A stretch of DNA of 64,000 nucleotides from Microbacterium sp. Leaf151. Its GTDB lineage: Bacteria; Actinomycetota; Actinomycetes; Actinomycetales; Microbacteriaceae. The notes under the pieces were generated by a model. That model was given only the letters and a program-made list of their open reading frames with translations. It had not been told where the DNA came from and did no database searches. Position numbers and translations under genes: made by a program. Below are positions 34,505 to 42,418 of this stretch, one piece after another; within the stretch, counting starts at the first letter, position 1, and each line of letters starts with the position of its first letter. The DNA is taken from NCBI RefSeq assembly GCF_001424225.1, contig NZ_LMOR01000004.1:496001-560000 (forward strand). Reading direction: 5' to 3'.

Positions 34505-35175
34505 TGCTGCGCGTCCTCGTCGTCGACGACATTCCCGCCGTGGCGTCACTGCACGGCCGGTTCGTGTCGGCGCACCCGCAGTGCGAGCTCGTCGGCACGG
34601 CGGGCACCGGACCGGATGCCGTGTCGGCGGTGGCCGAGCTCCACCCCGACCTCGTGCTGCTCGACGTGCACCTCCCGGGCTTCTCGGGCCTCGACGCCCT
34701 GCGCTCCGTGCGCGCCGACGGCTCGCTCGTGCAACCGGAGGTGATCGCCGTGACGGCGGCACGCGATGTCGACACCGTGCGCACGGCGCGGCTGATGGGC
34801 GTGCAGCACTACCTGGTGAAGCCGTTCACGGCCGGTGAGCTGCACGCACGGATCGACGACGTCCTGGCCGAGCGGCGAGCCTCCGCCGCGGTCGCGGGCT
34901 CTCTCGACCAGCAGGGCGTCGACGCGGTGCTGCGGCCCGTGACGAAGCGCCCCCTGCCGAAGGGGCTGTCGCGCCCGACGCTCGATCTGGTGCGCACCGC
35001 CCTGGCCGAACTGGGATCGGCGAGTGCGGCCGAGGTTGCCGACCACCTCGGCCTGTCACGGGTGAGCTGCCGCCGCTACCTCGAGCACCTCGCCGACGAC
35101 GGCGAGTGCGTGCGCAGTCTCGACTACACCACCGCCGGGCGACCGAGCACGCGCTACACGGTCGCCGTCGCCTGA
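34504..35175 (+). CDS. CitB/DcuR-family response regulator
   Basis: A 223-residue regulator. The receiver domain has acidic VVDD, the phosphoacceptor Asp in LVLLDVHLPGFSG, and KPF at the C-terminal strand. The output domain is the helix-turn-helix of the DcuR/CitB type (SASAAEVADHLGLSRVSCRR) followed by a winged part. ATG at 34504 overlaps the kinase stop; a GTG at 34501 is equally possible. It is expected to activate tctCBA. Confidence 0.9.
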   Translation: MLRVLVVDDIPAVASLHGRFVSAHPQCELVGTAGTGPDAVSAVAELHPDLVLLDVHLPGFSGLDALRSVRADGSLVQPEVIAVTAARDVDTVRTARLMGVQHYLVKPFTAGELHARIDDVLAERRASAAVAGSLDQQGVDAVLRPVTKRPLPKGLSRPTLDLVRTALAELGSASAAEVADHLGLSRVSCRRYLEHLADDGECVRSLDYTTAGRPSTRYTVAVA

Positions 35176-35192
35176 GCGCCCCGCCACCCTGG

Positions 35193-35251
35193 TTGAGTGT
35201 CCAAGACACGCCGGATGCCGGCCACGCCGGCGGCGTTTCTTGGACACTCAA
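35193..35251. repeat. palindromic repeat, family 2, copy 2 (bidirectional terminator candidate)
   Basis: TTGAGTGTCCAAGA and TCTTGGACACTCAA are perfect 14-nt inverted arms; the centre carries CGCCGG/CCGGCG pairs. It lies between the convergent response-regulator and adenosine deaminase genes. Outer arms are shared with 29441-29496. Confidence 0.85.
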
Positions 35252-35275
35252 CTCGCGCGCGCCGCGCGCGACCCG

Positions 35276-36382
35276 CTAGCGCTGGAAACCGTCCGAGATG
35301 ATCTCGATGAGCTCCTCGCGCTCCTCGACCGGCAGGAAGGCCCCCGCCGCGGCGTTCAGCTGGAACGCTTCGAGGTCGTCGAGGTCGTAGTCGAACGCCT
35401 GCGCCAGCAGACCCAGCTCGCGGGTGAGCGAGGTCGCGCTCATCAGACGGTTGTCGACGTTCACGGTGACCGAGAAGTCGAGTTGGTAGAGCAGGTCGAA
35501 CGGGTGGGCGTCCATCGTGTCGCCCCACGCCGTGACGGCCCCCGACTGCAGGTTCGACGTCGGCGACAGCTCGAGGGTGATCTCGCGATCGCGCACCCAG
35601 CGGGCCAGGTCGCCGAAGGTCACCTGCACTTCTTCACCCTCGCGCGAGACGACGTCGAGGTCGTTGGCGATGCGCACGCCGTGACCGAGGCGCAGGGCGC
35701 GACCGTCGATGAGGGCGGAGCGGATGGATGCCAGTCCCGCGCCCTCGCCGGCGTGCACCGTCGTGGGGAAGAACTGCTCGGCGAGGTAGTCGAACGCCGC
35801 GCGGTGGCCCGACGGCAGGAATCCGTCCTCGGGGCCGGCGAGGTCGAAGCCGACCACCCCGCGGCCGCGCCACGACACGGCGAGCTCGGCGATGTCGCGG
35901 GCGTTGTCGTTGTGGCGGAGCGCCGTGAGCAGCTGCCCGACCCGGATGTCGTGGCCGCGCGCGTCGGCGGCGTCCTCGCCCTCTTCGATGCCCTCCTGCA
36001 CGGCATCCACGACCTCGTCGAGAGTGAGGCCGCGCGTGAGGTGCTGCTCGGGCGCCCAGCGCACCTCGCCGTAGACGACACCGTCGGCGGCGAGGTCCTC
36101 GACGAACTCCTTCGCGGTGCGCACGAGTCCCTCGCGCGTCTGCATCACGCCGACGGTGACCGAGAACTTCTCGAGGTAGTCCTCGAGCGACCCGCCGTCG
36201 ATGTGGTCCGAGAACCACGCGCCGAGTCCCTTCGCGTCGCGGGCCGGCAGCTCGAGGCCGACCTCGTCGGCCAGCTCCAGCACGGTCTGCGGGCGCAACC
36301 CGCCGTCGAGGTGGTCGTGCAGCGACACCTTGGGGAGGTCCCGCACCGTGCGGTCGCCGATGCGGACGTCGTCGGATGCCAT
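35276..36382 (-). CDS. add: adenosine deaminase
   Basis: A 368-residue zinc hydrolase converting (deoxy)adenosine to (deoxy)inosine. Metal and catalytic landmarks are KVSLHDHLDGG (HxH ligands), TTVHAGEGAG (His ligand and catalytic Glu), LGHG, and LSPTSNLQ. ATG at 36382 follows AAAGGAA by 5 nt; an upstream extension lacks such support. It is the last gene of the nucleoside run on the minus strand, 23 nt after deoA. It would feed inosine to the purine phosphorylase. Confidence 0.94.
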   Translation of the reverse strand: MASDDVRIGDRTVRDLPKVSLHDHLDGGLRPQTVLELADEVGLELPARDAKGLGAWFSDHIDGGSLEDYLEKFSVTVGVMQTREGLVRTAKEFVEDLAADGVVYGEVRWAPEQHLTRGLTLDEVVDAVQEGIEEGEDAADARGHDIRVGQLLTALRHNDNARDIAELAVSWRGRGVVGFDLAGPEDGFLPSGHRAAFDYLAEQFFPTTVHAGEGAGLASIRSALIDGRALRLGHGVRIANDLDVVSREGEEVQVTFGDLARWVRDREITLELSPTSNLQSGAVTAWGDTMDAHPFDLLYQLDFSVTVNVDNRLMSATSLTRELGLLAQAFDYDLDDLEAFQLNAAAGAFLPVEEREELIEIISDGFQR

Positions 36383-36405
36383 TGTGTTCCTTTGCTGAGC
36401 GGCCA

Positions 36406-37719
36406 TCACGCCGTGATGCGTTCGCGGACGAGGGGGGATGCCGCGGGGGCCGCGTCGCCGATCTCCCAAGCACCCTCGACTGCACCGAGCGCGCGGTCGA
36501 AGCGGGCGCCGTCGTCGGCCGACAGGGTGAACAGCGCCTGACCGGCGGTGACCGACTGGCCGACCGCGACGTGCAGGTCGATGCCCGCGGCGTGCACCAC
36601 GGCGTCCTCGGCCCGCGCACGACCGGCGCCCAGACGCCAGGCACCGACGCCGAACGGCAAGGCTTCGATGCGGGTGAGCACGCCCGAACGCTCGGCGACG
36701 ACGGTGTGGGTCTCACGGGCCGTCGGGAGGGCGGCATCCGGATCCCCGTCCTGAGCGCGGATCATGCGCTTCCACACGTCCATCGCACGGCCGTCCTTGA
36801 GCGCCGCCTCGACGTCGGCGTCGGGGCGACCCGCGAGGGTGAGCATCTCGCGGGCGAGGGCGACGGTCAGCTCGACCACGTCGGCGGGGCCGCCGCCGGC
36901 GAGCACCTCGACCGACTCGCGCACCTCGTTGGCGTTGCCGATGGCCCGGCCCAGCGGGGTGTTCATGTCGGTGAGCAGGGCGGTGGTGTTCACGCCCGAA
37001 TCGGTGCCCAGTGCGACCATCGTGCGGGCCAGTTCGCGAGCGCGATCGATGTCCTGCATGAACGCGCCCGAGCCGAACTTCACGTCGAGCACGAGCGAGT
37101 CGGTGCCCTCGGCGATCTTCTTCGACATGATGCTCGAGGCGATGAGCGGGATCGCCTCCACCGTGCCGGTGACGTCGCGCAGGGCGTACAGCTTCTTGTC
37201 GGCCGGGGCGAGCCCGGTGCCCGCGGCGCAGATGACCGCGCCGACGTCGGCGAGCTGCGCCATGATCTCGTCGTTCGACAGCGCCGCGCGCCAGCCGGGA
37301 ATCGACTCGAGTTTGTCGAGTGTGCCGCCGGTGTGCCCGAGGCCGCGGCCCGAGAGCTGCGGCACGGCCACGCCGAAGGCCGCCACGAGGGGCGCCAGCG
37401 GCAGGGTGATCTTGTCGCCCACCCCACCGGTGGAGTGCTTGTCGACCGTCGGCTTGCCGAGCGATGAGAAATCCATGCGCTCGCCCGAGGCGATCATGGC
37501 ATCCGTCATCACGCGGATCTCGTCGCGCTCCATGCCACGCAGCAGCACGGCCATGGCGAACGACGCCATCTGCGCGTCCGAGACGTAGCCCTTCGTGTAG
37601 TGCTCGATGAGCCAGCGCAGCGCCGACTCCGAGATGGCGCCCCCGTCGCGCTTCGTGCGGATGACTTCGACAGCGTCGTGCGGGTGGACGACCGGTCCCT
37701 GAGCCTGTCGAAGGGTCAT
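36406..37719 (-). CDS. deoA: thymidine phosphorylase with repeat-derived N-terminus
   Basis: A 437-residue pyrimidine nucleoside phosphorylase. The phosphate-binding motif is KHSTGGVGDK, followed by SGRGLGHTGGTLDKLESIPG, the lysine-rich VKFGSGAFMQ and the C-terminal alpha/beta domain. It releases thymine or uracil and yields deoxyribose 1-phosphate. ATG 37719 overlaps the cdd stop by 4 nt and is preceded by GGAGGCGG. Residues 2-9 (TLRQAQGP) are not part of the family; they are encoded by a widespread repeat at 37694-37717. Family sequence starts at about DAVEVIRTKRDGG. Confidence 0.94.
   Translation of the reverse strand: MTLRQAQGPVVHPHDAVEVIRTKRDGGAISESALRWLIEHYTKGYVSDAQMASFAMAVLLRGMERDEIRVMTDAMIASGERMDFSSLGKPTVDKHSTGGVGDKITLPLAPLVAAFGVAVPQLSGRGLGHTGGTLDKLESIPGWRAALSNDEIMAQLADVGAVICAAGTGLAPADKKLYALRDVTGTVEAIPLIASSIMSKKIAEGTDSLVLDVKFGSGAFMQDIDRARELARTMVALGTDSGVNTTALLTDMNTPLGRAIGNANEVRESVEVLAGGGPADVVELTVALAREMLTLAGRPDADVEAALKDGRAMDVWKRMIRAQDGDPDAALPTARETHTVVAERSGVLTRIEALPFGVGAWRLGAGRARAEDAVVHAAGIDLHVAVGQSVTAGQALFTLSADDGARFDRALGAVEGAWEIGDAAPAASPLVRERITA
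37694..37717. repeat. widespread CCTGAGCCTGTCGAAGG-type repeat inserted at the deoA start
   Basis: The core CCTGAGCCTGTCGAAGG (reverse CCTTCGACAGGCTCAGG) matches a repeat I recall from many bacterial genomes, usually intergenic. Here it begins two bases after the deoA start codon on the minus strand and is translated in frame. Confidence 0.7.
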
Positions 37720-38117
37720 CGCGCCGCCTCCTCGAGCTCGCGCGGACCGAACGCATCGGGCAGCACCTCGTCGATGGTGCGGATGCCGCTGACCGTCTCG
37801 AGCAGCATCCCGGGGATGGCGTGCTCGAACAGCAGCTGTCGGCACCGTCCGCACGGCATGAGGGTGCGGCCCTCGCCGTCGACGCAGACGAACGCGACCA
37901 GCTGGCCACCGCCCGACATGTGCAACTCGGACACCAGGCCGCACTCGGCGCACAGCGTCACCCCGTAGGAGGCGTTCTCGACGTTGCACCCCGAGACGAT
38001 GCGACCGTCGGCGACGAGCGCTGCGGCGCCCACCTTGAAGCGGGAGTAGGGCGCGTACGCGCGGTGCATGGCATCCGTCGCGGCGGAACGGAGTTCGTCC
38101 CAGTCGATGTCGGTCAT
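37716..38117 (-). CDS. cdd: cytidine deaminase
   Basis: A 133-residue homotetrameric-type cytidine deaminase. The zinc site is formed by NVENASYG...CAECG (Cys ligand and catalytic Glu) and PCGRCRQLLFEH (two Cys ligands). It converts (deoxy)cytidine to (deoxy)uridine. It overlaps deoA by 4 nt and lies 34 nt after the permease gene in the nucleoside uptake and salvage cluster. Confidence 0.95.
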   Translation of the reverse strand: MTDIDWDELRSAATDAMHRAYAPYSRFKVGAAALVADGRIVSGCNVENASYGVTLCAECGLVSELHMSGGGQLVAFVCVDGEGRTLMPCGRCRQLLFEHAIPGMLLETVSGIRTIDEVLPDAFGPRELEEAAR

Positions 38118-38151
38118 CGTGGTGTGAGGGGTCCTCTCGTGGGGAAGGGTG

Positions 38152-39429
38152 TCAGCCCTTGATGTAGGGCTTTCCGGCTGCTGCCGGCCCGCGGATCTGT
38201 CCCGCGAAACCGGCCACGGCGATGATGGTCACGATGTAGGGCAGCATCAGCATGAACTCGCTGGGGATGGGAGTGCGCAACACCGTCAGAAGATTCTGCA
38301 GGTTGGTCGCGAAACCGAACAGCAGGGCGGCGAGCGTCGCGCGGATCGGGTCCCAGCGGCCGAAGATGACCGCGGCCAGGGCGATGAAGCCGAGTCCGGC
38401 CGTCATCTCCTTGGTGAACTGACCGACCGAGACCAGGGTGAAGTACGCGCCGCCGATACCGGCGATGGCGCCCGCGAGCGAGACGTTCCAGAACCGGCTC
38501 GAATTGACCTTGATACCGACGGTGTCGGCGGCCTGCGGGTGCTCGCCGACGGCGCGGAGACGCAGGCCCCACCGCGTGCGGTAGAGGCCCCACGCGACCA
38601 CCGCGACGACCGCGTACATCAGGTAGACGATGAAGGTCTGGTTGAAGAGCACCGGTCCGATGATCGGGATGTCGCCGAGCAGGGGGATCTCCCAGCGGGG
38701 GAATCGCTCCGGGCGGTTGAGCACGTCTTCGTTGGGCACGAGCAGGGCGCCGTAGAGGAAGCCGGTGAGACCGGTGACGAGCACGTTGAGCACCACACCG
38801 ACGATCACCTGGTCAACGAGGTACTTGATCGAGAACGCCGCGAGCACGAAGGCCACGACCACCCCGCCGAGCATGGCGGCGATCAGACCGAGGAAAGGAT
38901 TCCCGGTCAGGGATGCCACGAGCGCGGCGCTGAACGCACCGAAGAGGAACTGCCCCTCGATGGCGACGTTGACGACGCCCACGCGCTCGCCGATCACGCC
39001 ACCGAGCGCCCCGAAGATCAACGGGACCGACAGCGACAGCGCGCCGAACAACAGGCCTGTGACCGGTACGAGCCCGTCGGCCGCAGCCCAGGTGAGGAAG
39101 GCGAAGACCGCGAGCACACCGAACGCCACGGGAAGCCAGAGCGCGGTGCGGCGGTAGCCGACGGCATCCCACACGGCCCACGCCGTCAATAGGACGAGGA
39201 CGACCATCACACCCCAGCTCGTGGCCGAGGTGGGCACCGCCACGCTGCCCAGGTCGATGTCGGACGCGGGGTCGCCCAGCCGGAACGTACTCTGCCCGTC
39301 ACGGGGAACGAGGGCGAACAACAGGCCGAGCAGCACCGTCACGACGGCGAGGCTCACGGCCAGTTTCATGTGGCGAACGCGCACGGTCGCCAGCTGGATC
39401 GCGTCATCCGCGAGATGCGTCGCGGTCAT
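38152..39429 (-). CDS. ABC nucleoside transporter permease (BMP-type, second permease)
   Basis: A 425-residue inner membrane permease of the BPD_transp_2 (RbsC/YufQ-like) family. It has about ten hydrophobic helices and the family segments GVIGERVGVVNVAIEGQFLF (coupling region) and LRAVGEHPQAADTVGI. ATG 39429 overlaps the preceding permease stop by 4 nt. With the BMP lipoprotein and ATPase it forms a nucleoside importer; cdd and deoA immediately downstream support a nucleoside substrate. Confidence 0.9.
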   Translation of the reverse strand: MTATHLADDAIQLATVRVRHMKLAVSLAVVTVLLGLLFALVPRDGQSTFRLGDPASDIDLGSVAVPTSATSWGVMVVLVLLTAWAVWDAVGYRRTALWLPVAFGVLAVFAFLTWAAADGLVPVTGLLFGALSLSVPLIFGALGGVIGERVGVVNVAIEGQFLFGAFSAALVASLTGNPFLGLIAAMLGGVVVAFVLAAFSIKYLVDQVIVGVVLNVLVTGLTGFLYGALLVPNEDVLNRPERFPRWEIPLLGDIPIIGPVLFNQTFIVYLMYAVVAVVAWGLYRTRWGLRLRAVGEHPQAADTVGIKVNSSRFWNVSLAGAIAGIGGAYFTLVSVGQFTKEMTAGLGFIALAAVIFGRWDPIRATLAALLFGFATNLQNLLTVLRTPIPSEFMLMLPYIVTIIAVAGFAGQIRGPAAAGKPYIKG

Positions 39430-40754
39430 GCCGCCACCGCCTTCTTGGCCGCCTTGGCACGGTCCTTGGCCGCACGTTCGGCCTCGCTCTTGGGGAGGAA
39501 GAAGATCGTGCGCACCAGCGGCGGCGCCGCGATGAACAACACGATGAGAGCCTGCACGACGAGCACGATGTCGACGGGGATGCCCTGCGAAGCCTGCATG
39601 GTGAACGACCCCGATTTGAGGGCGCCGAACAGGATGCCAGCGGCGAAAACGCCCCACGGACGACTACGCCCCAGGAGTGCCACGGTGATCGCATCGAAGC
39701 CGATACCGGCGTCGATGAGCCCGTCGAAGCCGGAAGTCACCGACCCCTGGATCTGGTTCATGCCCGCGAGCCCCGCGAGGCCTCCGGCGAACAGCATCGC
39801 GTAGATGTACATGCGCGGCACCGAGATACCGGCTGCTCGCGCGGCGTGGGGGTTCTCACCCACGGCGCGCAGACGGAAGCCGAGGCTCGAACGCTCCATC
39901 AGCCACCACACGAACACCGTGGCAGCCACGACGATCACGAAGCCGAGGTCGAGCAGGGGGAACTGCGGCCCCAAAAGCTCCGGGAACTGGGCGCTCGCGG
40001 GTGTGGCGGCCGAGATGGGCTGGTCGCCGGCGGGGCGCTGCAACAGTCCGGGGGTTCGCACCATCCACGTCACCAGGTAGTAGGCGACGTAGTTGAGCAT
40101 GATCGTCAGGATGACCTCGTGCGCTCCCGTGCGGGCCTTCAGAAGGCCCACGATGCCGCCCCAGAGCGCTCCGCCGGCGATGCCGACGACCAAGGTGAGG
40201 GGCAGCTGCACGATCATCGGCAGATCGAGGTTGAAGGTGACGAGTCCCGCAAAGGCGCACGCGATGAGGATCTGACCTCGGCCGCCGATGTTGAACAACC
40301 CGACGCGGAAAGCCAGCGCCACCCCGAGACCGGCGGCGATCAGCGGGGCGGCGAAGCCGAGCGTGTTCGTCAGCGGTCGGATCTGCGTGGCGAAGTCGGC
40401 GCCCCGAGCGTTGAACACTGCGCCGCGGACCAGCGCCTCGTACCCGCCGTAGACGGCGTTCCACACCGCACTGATCATGTCGCCGGGTCGAGCGAAGAAA
40501 TAGCCCGACGCGGTGCGCACGTCTTCGTTGGTCACGGCCATCAGCACACCGCCCACGATCATGGCGGCCACCACGGCGAGCACGGTGGTGATCCACGAGG
40601 ACCGGAGCAACTCGGTGAGGAACTGATTGGTGCGCGGCGGCGGGGGCGTCTCGACCGGTGCATGACCGGTTAGCGGACCCGAGGCCATCGGCAGTTGCTC
40701 GGGCGGGATCCCGGTCTCACCGGCGCCGCCGGCGCTGGGGGTGTGGCCGCTCAC
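39426..40754 (-). CDS. ABC nucleoside transporter permease (BMP-type, first permease)
   Basis: A 442-residue permease of the BPD_transp_2 (YufP-like) family. A polar cytosolic N-terminus (about 45 residues) is followed by about nine membrane helices. Signature segments are RVGLFNIGGRGQILIACAFA and LRAVGENPHAARAAGI. GTG at 40754 has GGAGGCAGC upstream and overlaps the ATPase stop. It pairs with the permease at 38152. Confidence 0.9.
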   Translation of the reverse strand: MSGHTPSAGGAGETGIPPEQLPMASGPLTGHAPVETPPPPRTNQFLTELLRSSWITTVLAVVAAMIVGGVLMAVTNEDVRTASGYFFARPGDMISAVWNAVYGGYEALVRGAVFNARGADFATQIRPLTNTLGFAAPLIAAGLGVALAFRVGLFNIGGRGQILIACAFAGLVTFNLDLPMIVQLPLTLVVGIAGGALWGGIVGLLKARTGAHEVILTIMLNYVAYYLVTWMVRTPGLLQRPAGDQPISAATPASAQFPELLGPQFPLLDLGFVIVVAATVFVWWLMERSSLGFRLRAVGENPHAARAAGISVPRMYIYAMLFAGGLAGLAGMNQIQGSVTSGFDGLIDAGIGFDAITVALLGRSRPWGVFAAGILFGALKSGSFTMQASQGIPVDIVLVVQALIVLFIAAPPLVRTIFFLPKSEAERAAKDRAKAAKKAVAA

Positions 40755-42268
40755 GCTGCCTCCTCCGCGGGCTTCTCGCCCGCCATCATGAGCCCGAGCA
40801 CGTCGCGCGGGGTGTCACCGGGCACGATGCCGACGACGCTGCCGCGGTACATGACCGCGATGCGGTCGGCGAGGGCCGCGATCTCGTCGAGCTCGGTCGA
40901 CACGACGATCACGGGCACGCCCGCGTCGCGTGCGGCCACGATCTGCTTGTGGATGAACTCGATGGAGCCGACGTCGACGCCACGGGTGGGCTGCGCCGCC
41001 ACGAAGAGCTTGAGCGGTCGGCTCATCTCACGGGCGATGACGACCTTCTGTTGATTGCCGCCCGACAGAGTGCCCACCGGGGTGGATGCCGACTGCGTGC
41101 GAATGTCGTACTCGGCGATGCGGTCACGAGCGAACTCGCCCAGCGAGCCCCGACGGATCGTGCCGCCCGAGACGAACGCCGGATCGGAGGAGCGGTCCAG
41201 GATGAGGTTCTCCGCAACCGAGAACGCGCCGACGAGACCATCTTCTTTCCGGTCCTCGGGGACGAACCCGACGCCGGCGTCGAGGATGGCGCGGACGCTC
41301 TTGCCGACCAGGTCTGTTCCGTCGAGGCTGATTGTGCCGGTCACCCGGTCGGCGAGGCCCACGATGGCTTCGACGAGCTCTGTCTGACCGTTTCCCTGCA
41401 CGCCCGCGACGGCGAGAATCTCCCCCGGACGCACGTCCAGATCGACGTCGTCGACGACGACGGTGCCCTCCGGAGTCACGACACGGAGGTTCCGGATGGA
41501 AAGACCCCCGGACGCCGCCGCCTTCGGCGCGTCCTTCTGCACGGTCAGCTCGACCGCGCGGCCGACCATGAGCGAGGCGAGTTGGGCATTGCTGGCGGTG
41601 GGCTCGGCCTCGCCGACGATCTTGCCCAGACGGACGACCGTGATGCGATCGGCAACCTCGCGCACCTCGCGCAGCTTGTGCGTGATGAAGACGATGGAGG
41701 TCCCTTCGTCTCGCAGCTGCCTCATGATGGCCATGAGATCGTCGGTCTCCTGCGGAGTGAGCACCGCGGTCGGCTCGTCGAACACGAGCACCTTCGCGTC
41801 GCGCGAGAGCGCCTTGATGATCTCGACGCGCTGCTGGACACCGACCGGCAGGTCGCCCACGCGGGCGTCGGGGTCGACCTCGAAGCCGAACCGCTGAGCG
41901 ACCTCGCGCACATGGCGGCGGGCGGCGTTGAGATCGAGCGCGCCCAGTGCCTTGGTGTTCTCGTGTCCGAGCATGACGTTCTCGGCGACCGTAAAGACGG
42001 GGATGAGCATGAAGTGCTGGTGCACCATGCCGATTCCCGCGGACATGGCGTCGCCCGGTCCGCGGAAACGCTGAACGGCGTCGTCCAGCAGGATTTCGCC
42101 CTCATCGGCCTGGTAGAGGCCGTAGAGGACGTTCATGAGAGTGGACTTGCCGGCACCGTTCTCTCCAAGGAGAGCGTGGATCTCACCCGGTCGCACGACG
42201 AGATCGATGTGATCGTTCGCGACCAGTGACCCGAACCGCTTGGTGATGCCGCGGAGTTCGAGCTTCAT
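40751..42268 (-). CDS. ABC nucleoside transporter ATP-binding protein (tandem NBDs)
   Basis: A 505-residue double ATPase of the RbsA/YufO type. The first NBD has Walker A GENGAGKST, a divergent signature LPVGVQQRVEI and Walker B VLVFDEPTAVLTP. The second has the degenerate Walker A GVQGNGQTE, the canonical signature LSGGNQQKVVIAREM and FVAAQPTRGVD in the Walker B region. The asymmetry is normal for this family. ATG 42268 is preferred to an upstream GTG at 42277. A strong hairpin separates it from the lipoprotein gene. Confidence 0.93.
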   Translation of the reverse strand: MKLELRGITKRFGSLVANDHIDLVVRPGEIHALLGENGAGKSTLMNVLYGLYQADEGEILLDDAVQRFRGPGDAMSAGIGMVHQHFMLIPVFTVAENVMLGHENTKALGALDLNAARRHVREVAQRFGFEVDPDARVGDLPVGVQQRVEIIKALSRDAKVLVFDEPTAVLTPQETDDLMAIMRQLRDEGTSIVFITHKLREVREVADRITVVRLGKIVGEAEPTASNAQLASLMVGRAVELTVQKDAPKAAASGGLSIRNLRVVTPEGTVVVDDVDLDVRPGEILAVAGVQGNGQTELVEAIVGLADRVTGTISLDGTDLVGKSVRAILDAGVGFVPEDRKEDGLVGAFSVAENLILDRSSDPAFVSGGTIRRGSLGEFARDRIAEYDIRTQSASTPVGTLSGGNQQKVVIAREMSRPLKLFVAAQPTRGVDVGSIEFIHKQIVAARDAGVPVIVVSTELDEIAALADRIAVMYRGSVVGIVPGDTPRDVLGLMMAGEKPAEEAA

Positions 42269-42310
42269 GCTGTGCACCCTATTCGAGACGTTGGGAGGGA
42301 CGGAAAGAAA

Positions 42311-42347
42311 CCGCGGTCGGTCGGACTGCTGGTCCGACCGACCGCGG
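42311..42347 (-). terminator. strong hairpin between the BMP lipoprotein gene and the ABC ATPase gene
   Basis: CCGCGGTCGGTCGGAC and its exact complement form a 16-bp perfect stem with a 5-nt loop (TGCTG on the plus strand). It may partially terminate transcription or stabilise the lipoprotein mRNA, giving excess binding protein over membrane components. Confidence 0.75.
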
Positions 42348-42418
42348 TCGAGTATCTCAAACCCGCTCGTGATCCGGCCGGAAGGGAATCGGCGGAGCGC
42401 GGTCGGGGTGAGCTCGGA

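Noticed and set aside
3767..35275. Genomic island with integrase or tRNA attachment site
   Set aside because: No integrase, transposase, tRNA or att-like direct repeat was found, so only a lineage-specific block is claimed.
40751..42268. Degenerate Walker A in the second half of the nucleoside ABC ATPase as evidence of decay
   Set aside because: An altered second P-loop is a normal family trait of RbsA/YufO-type double ATPases, and the remaining motifs are intact.
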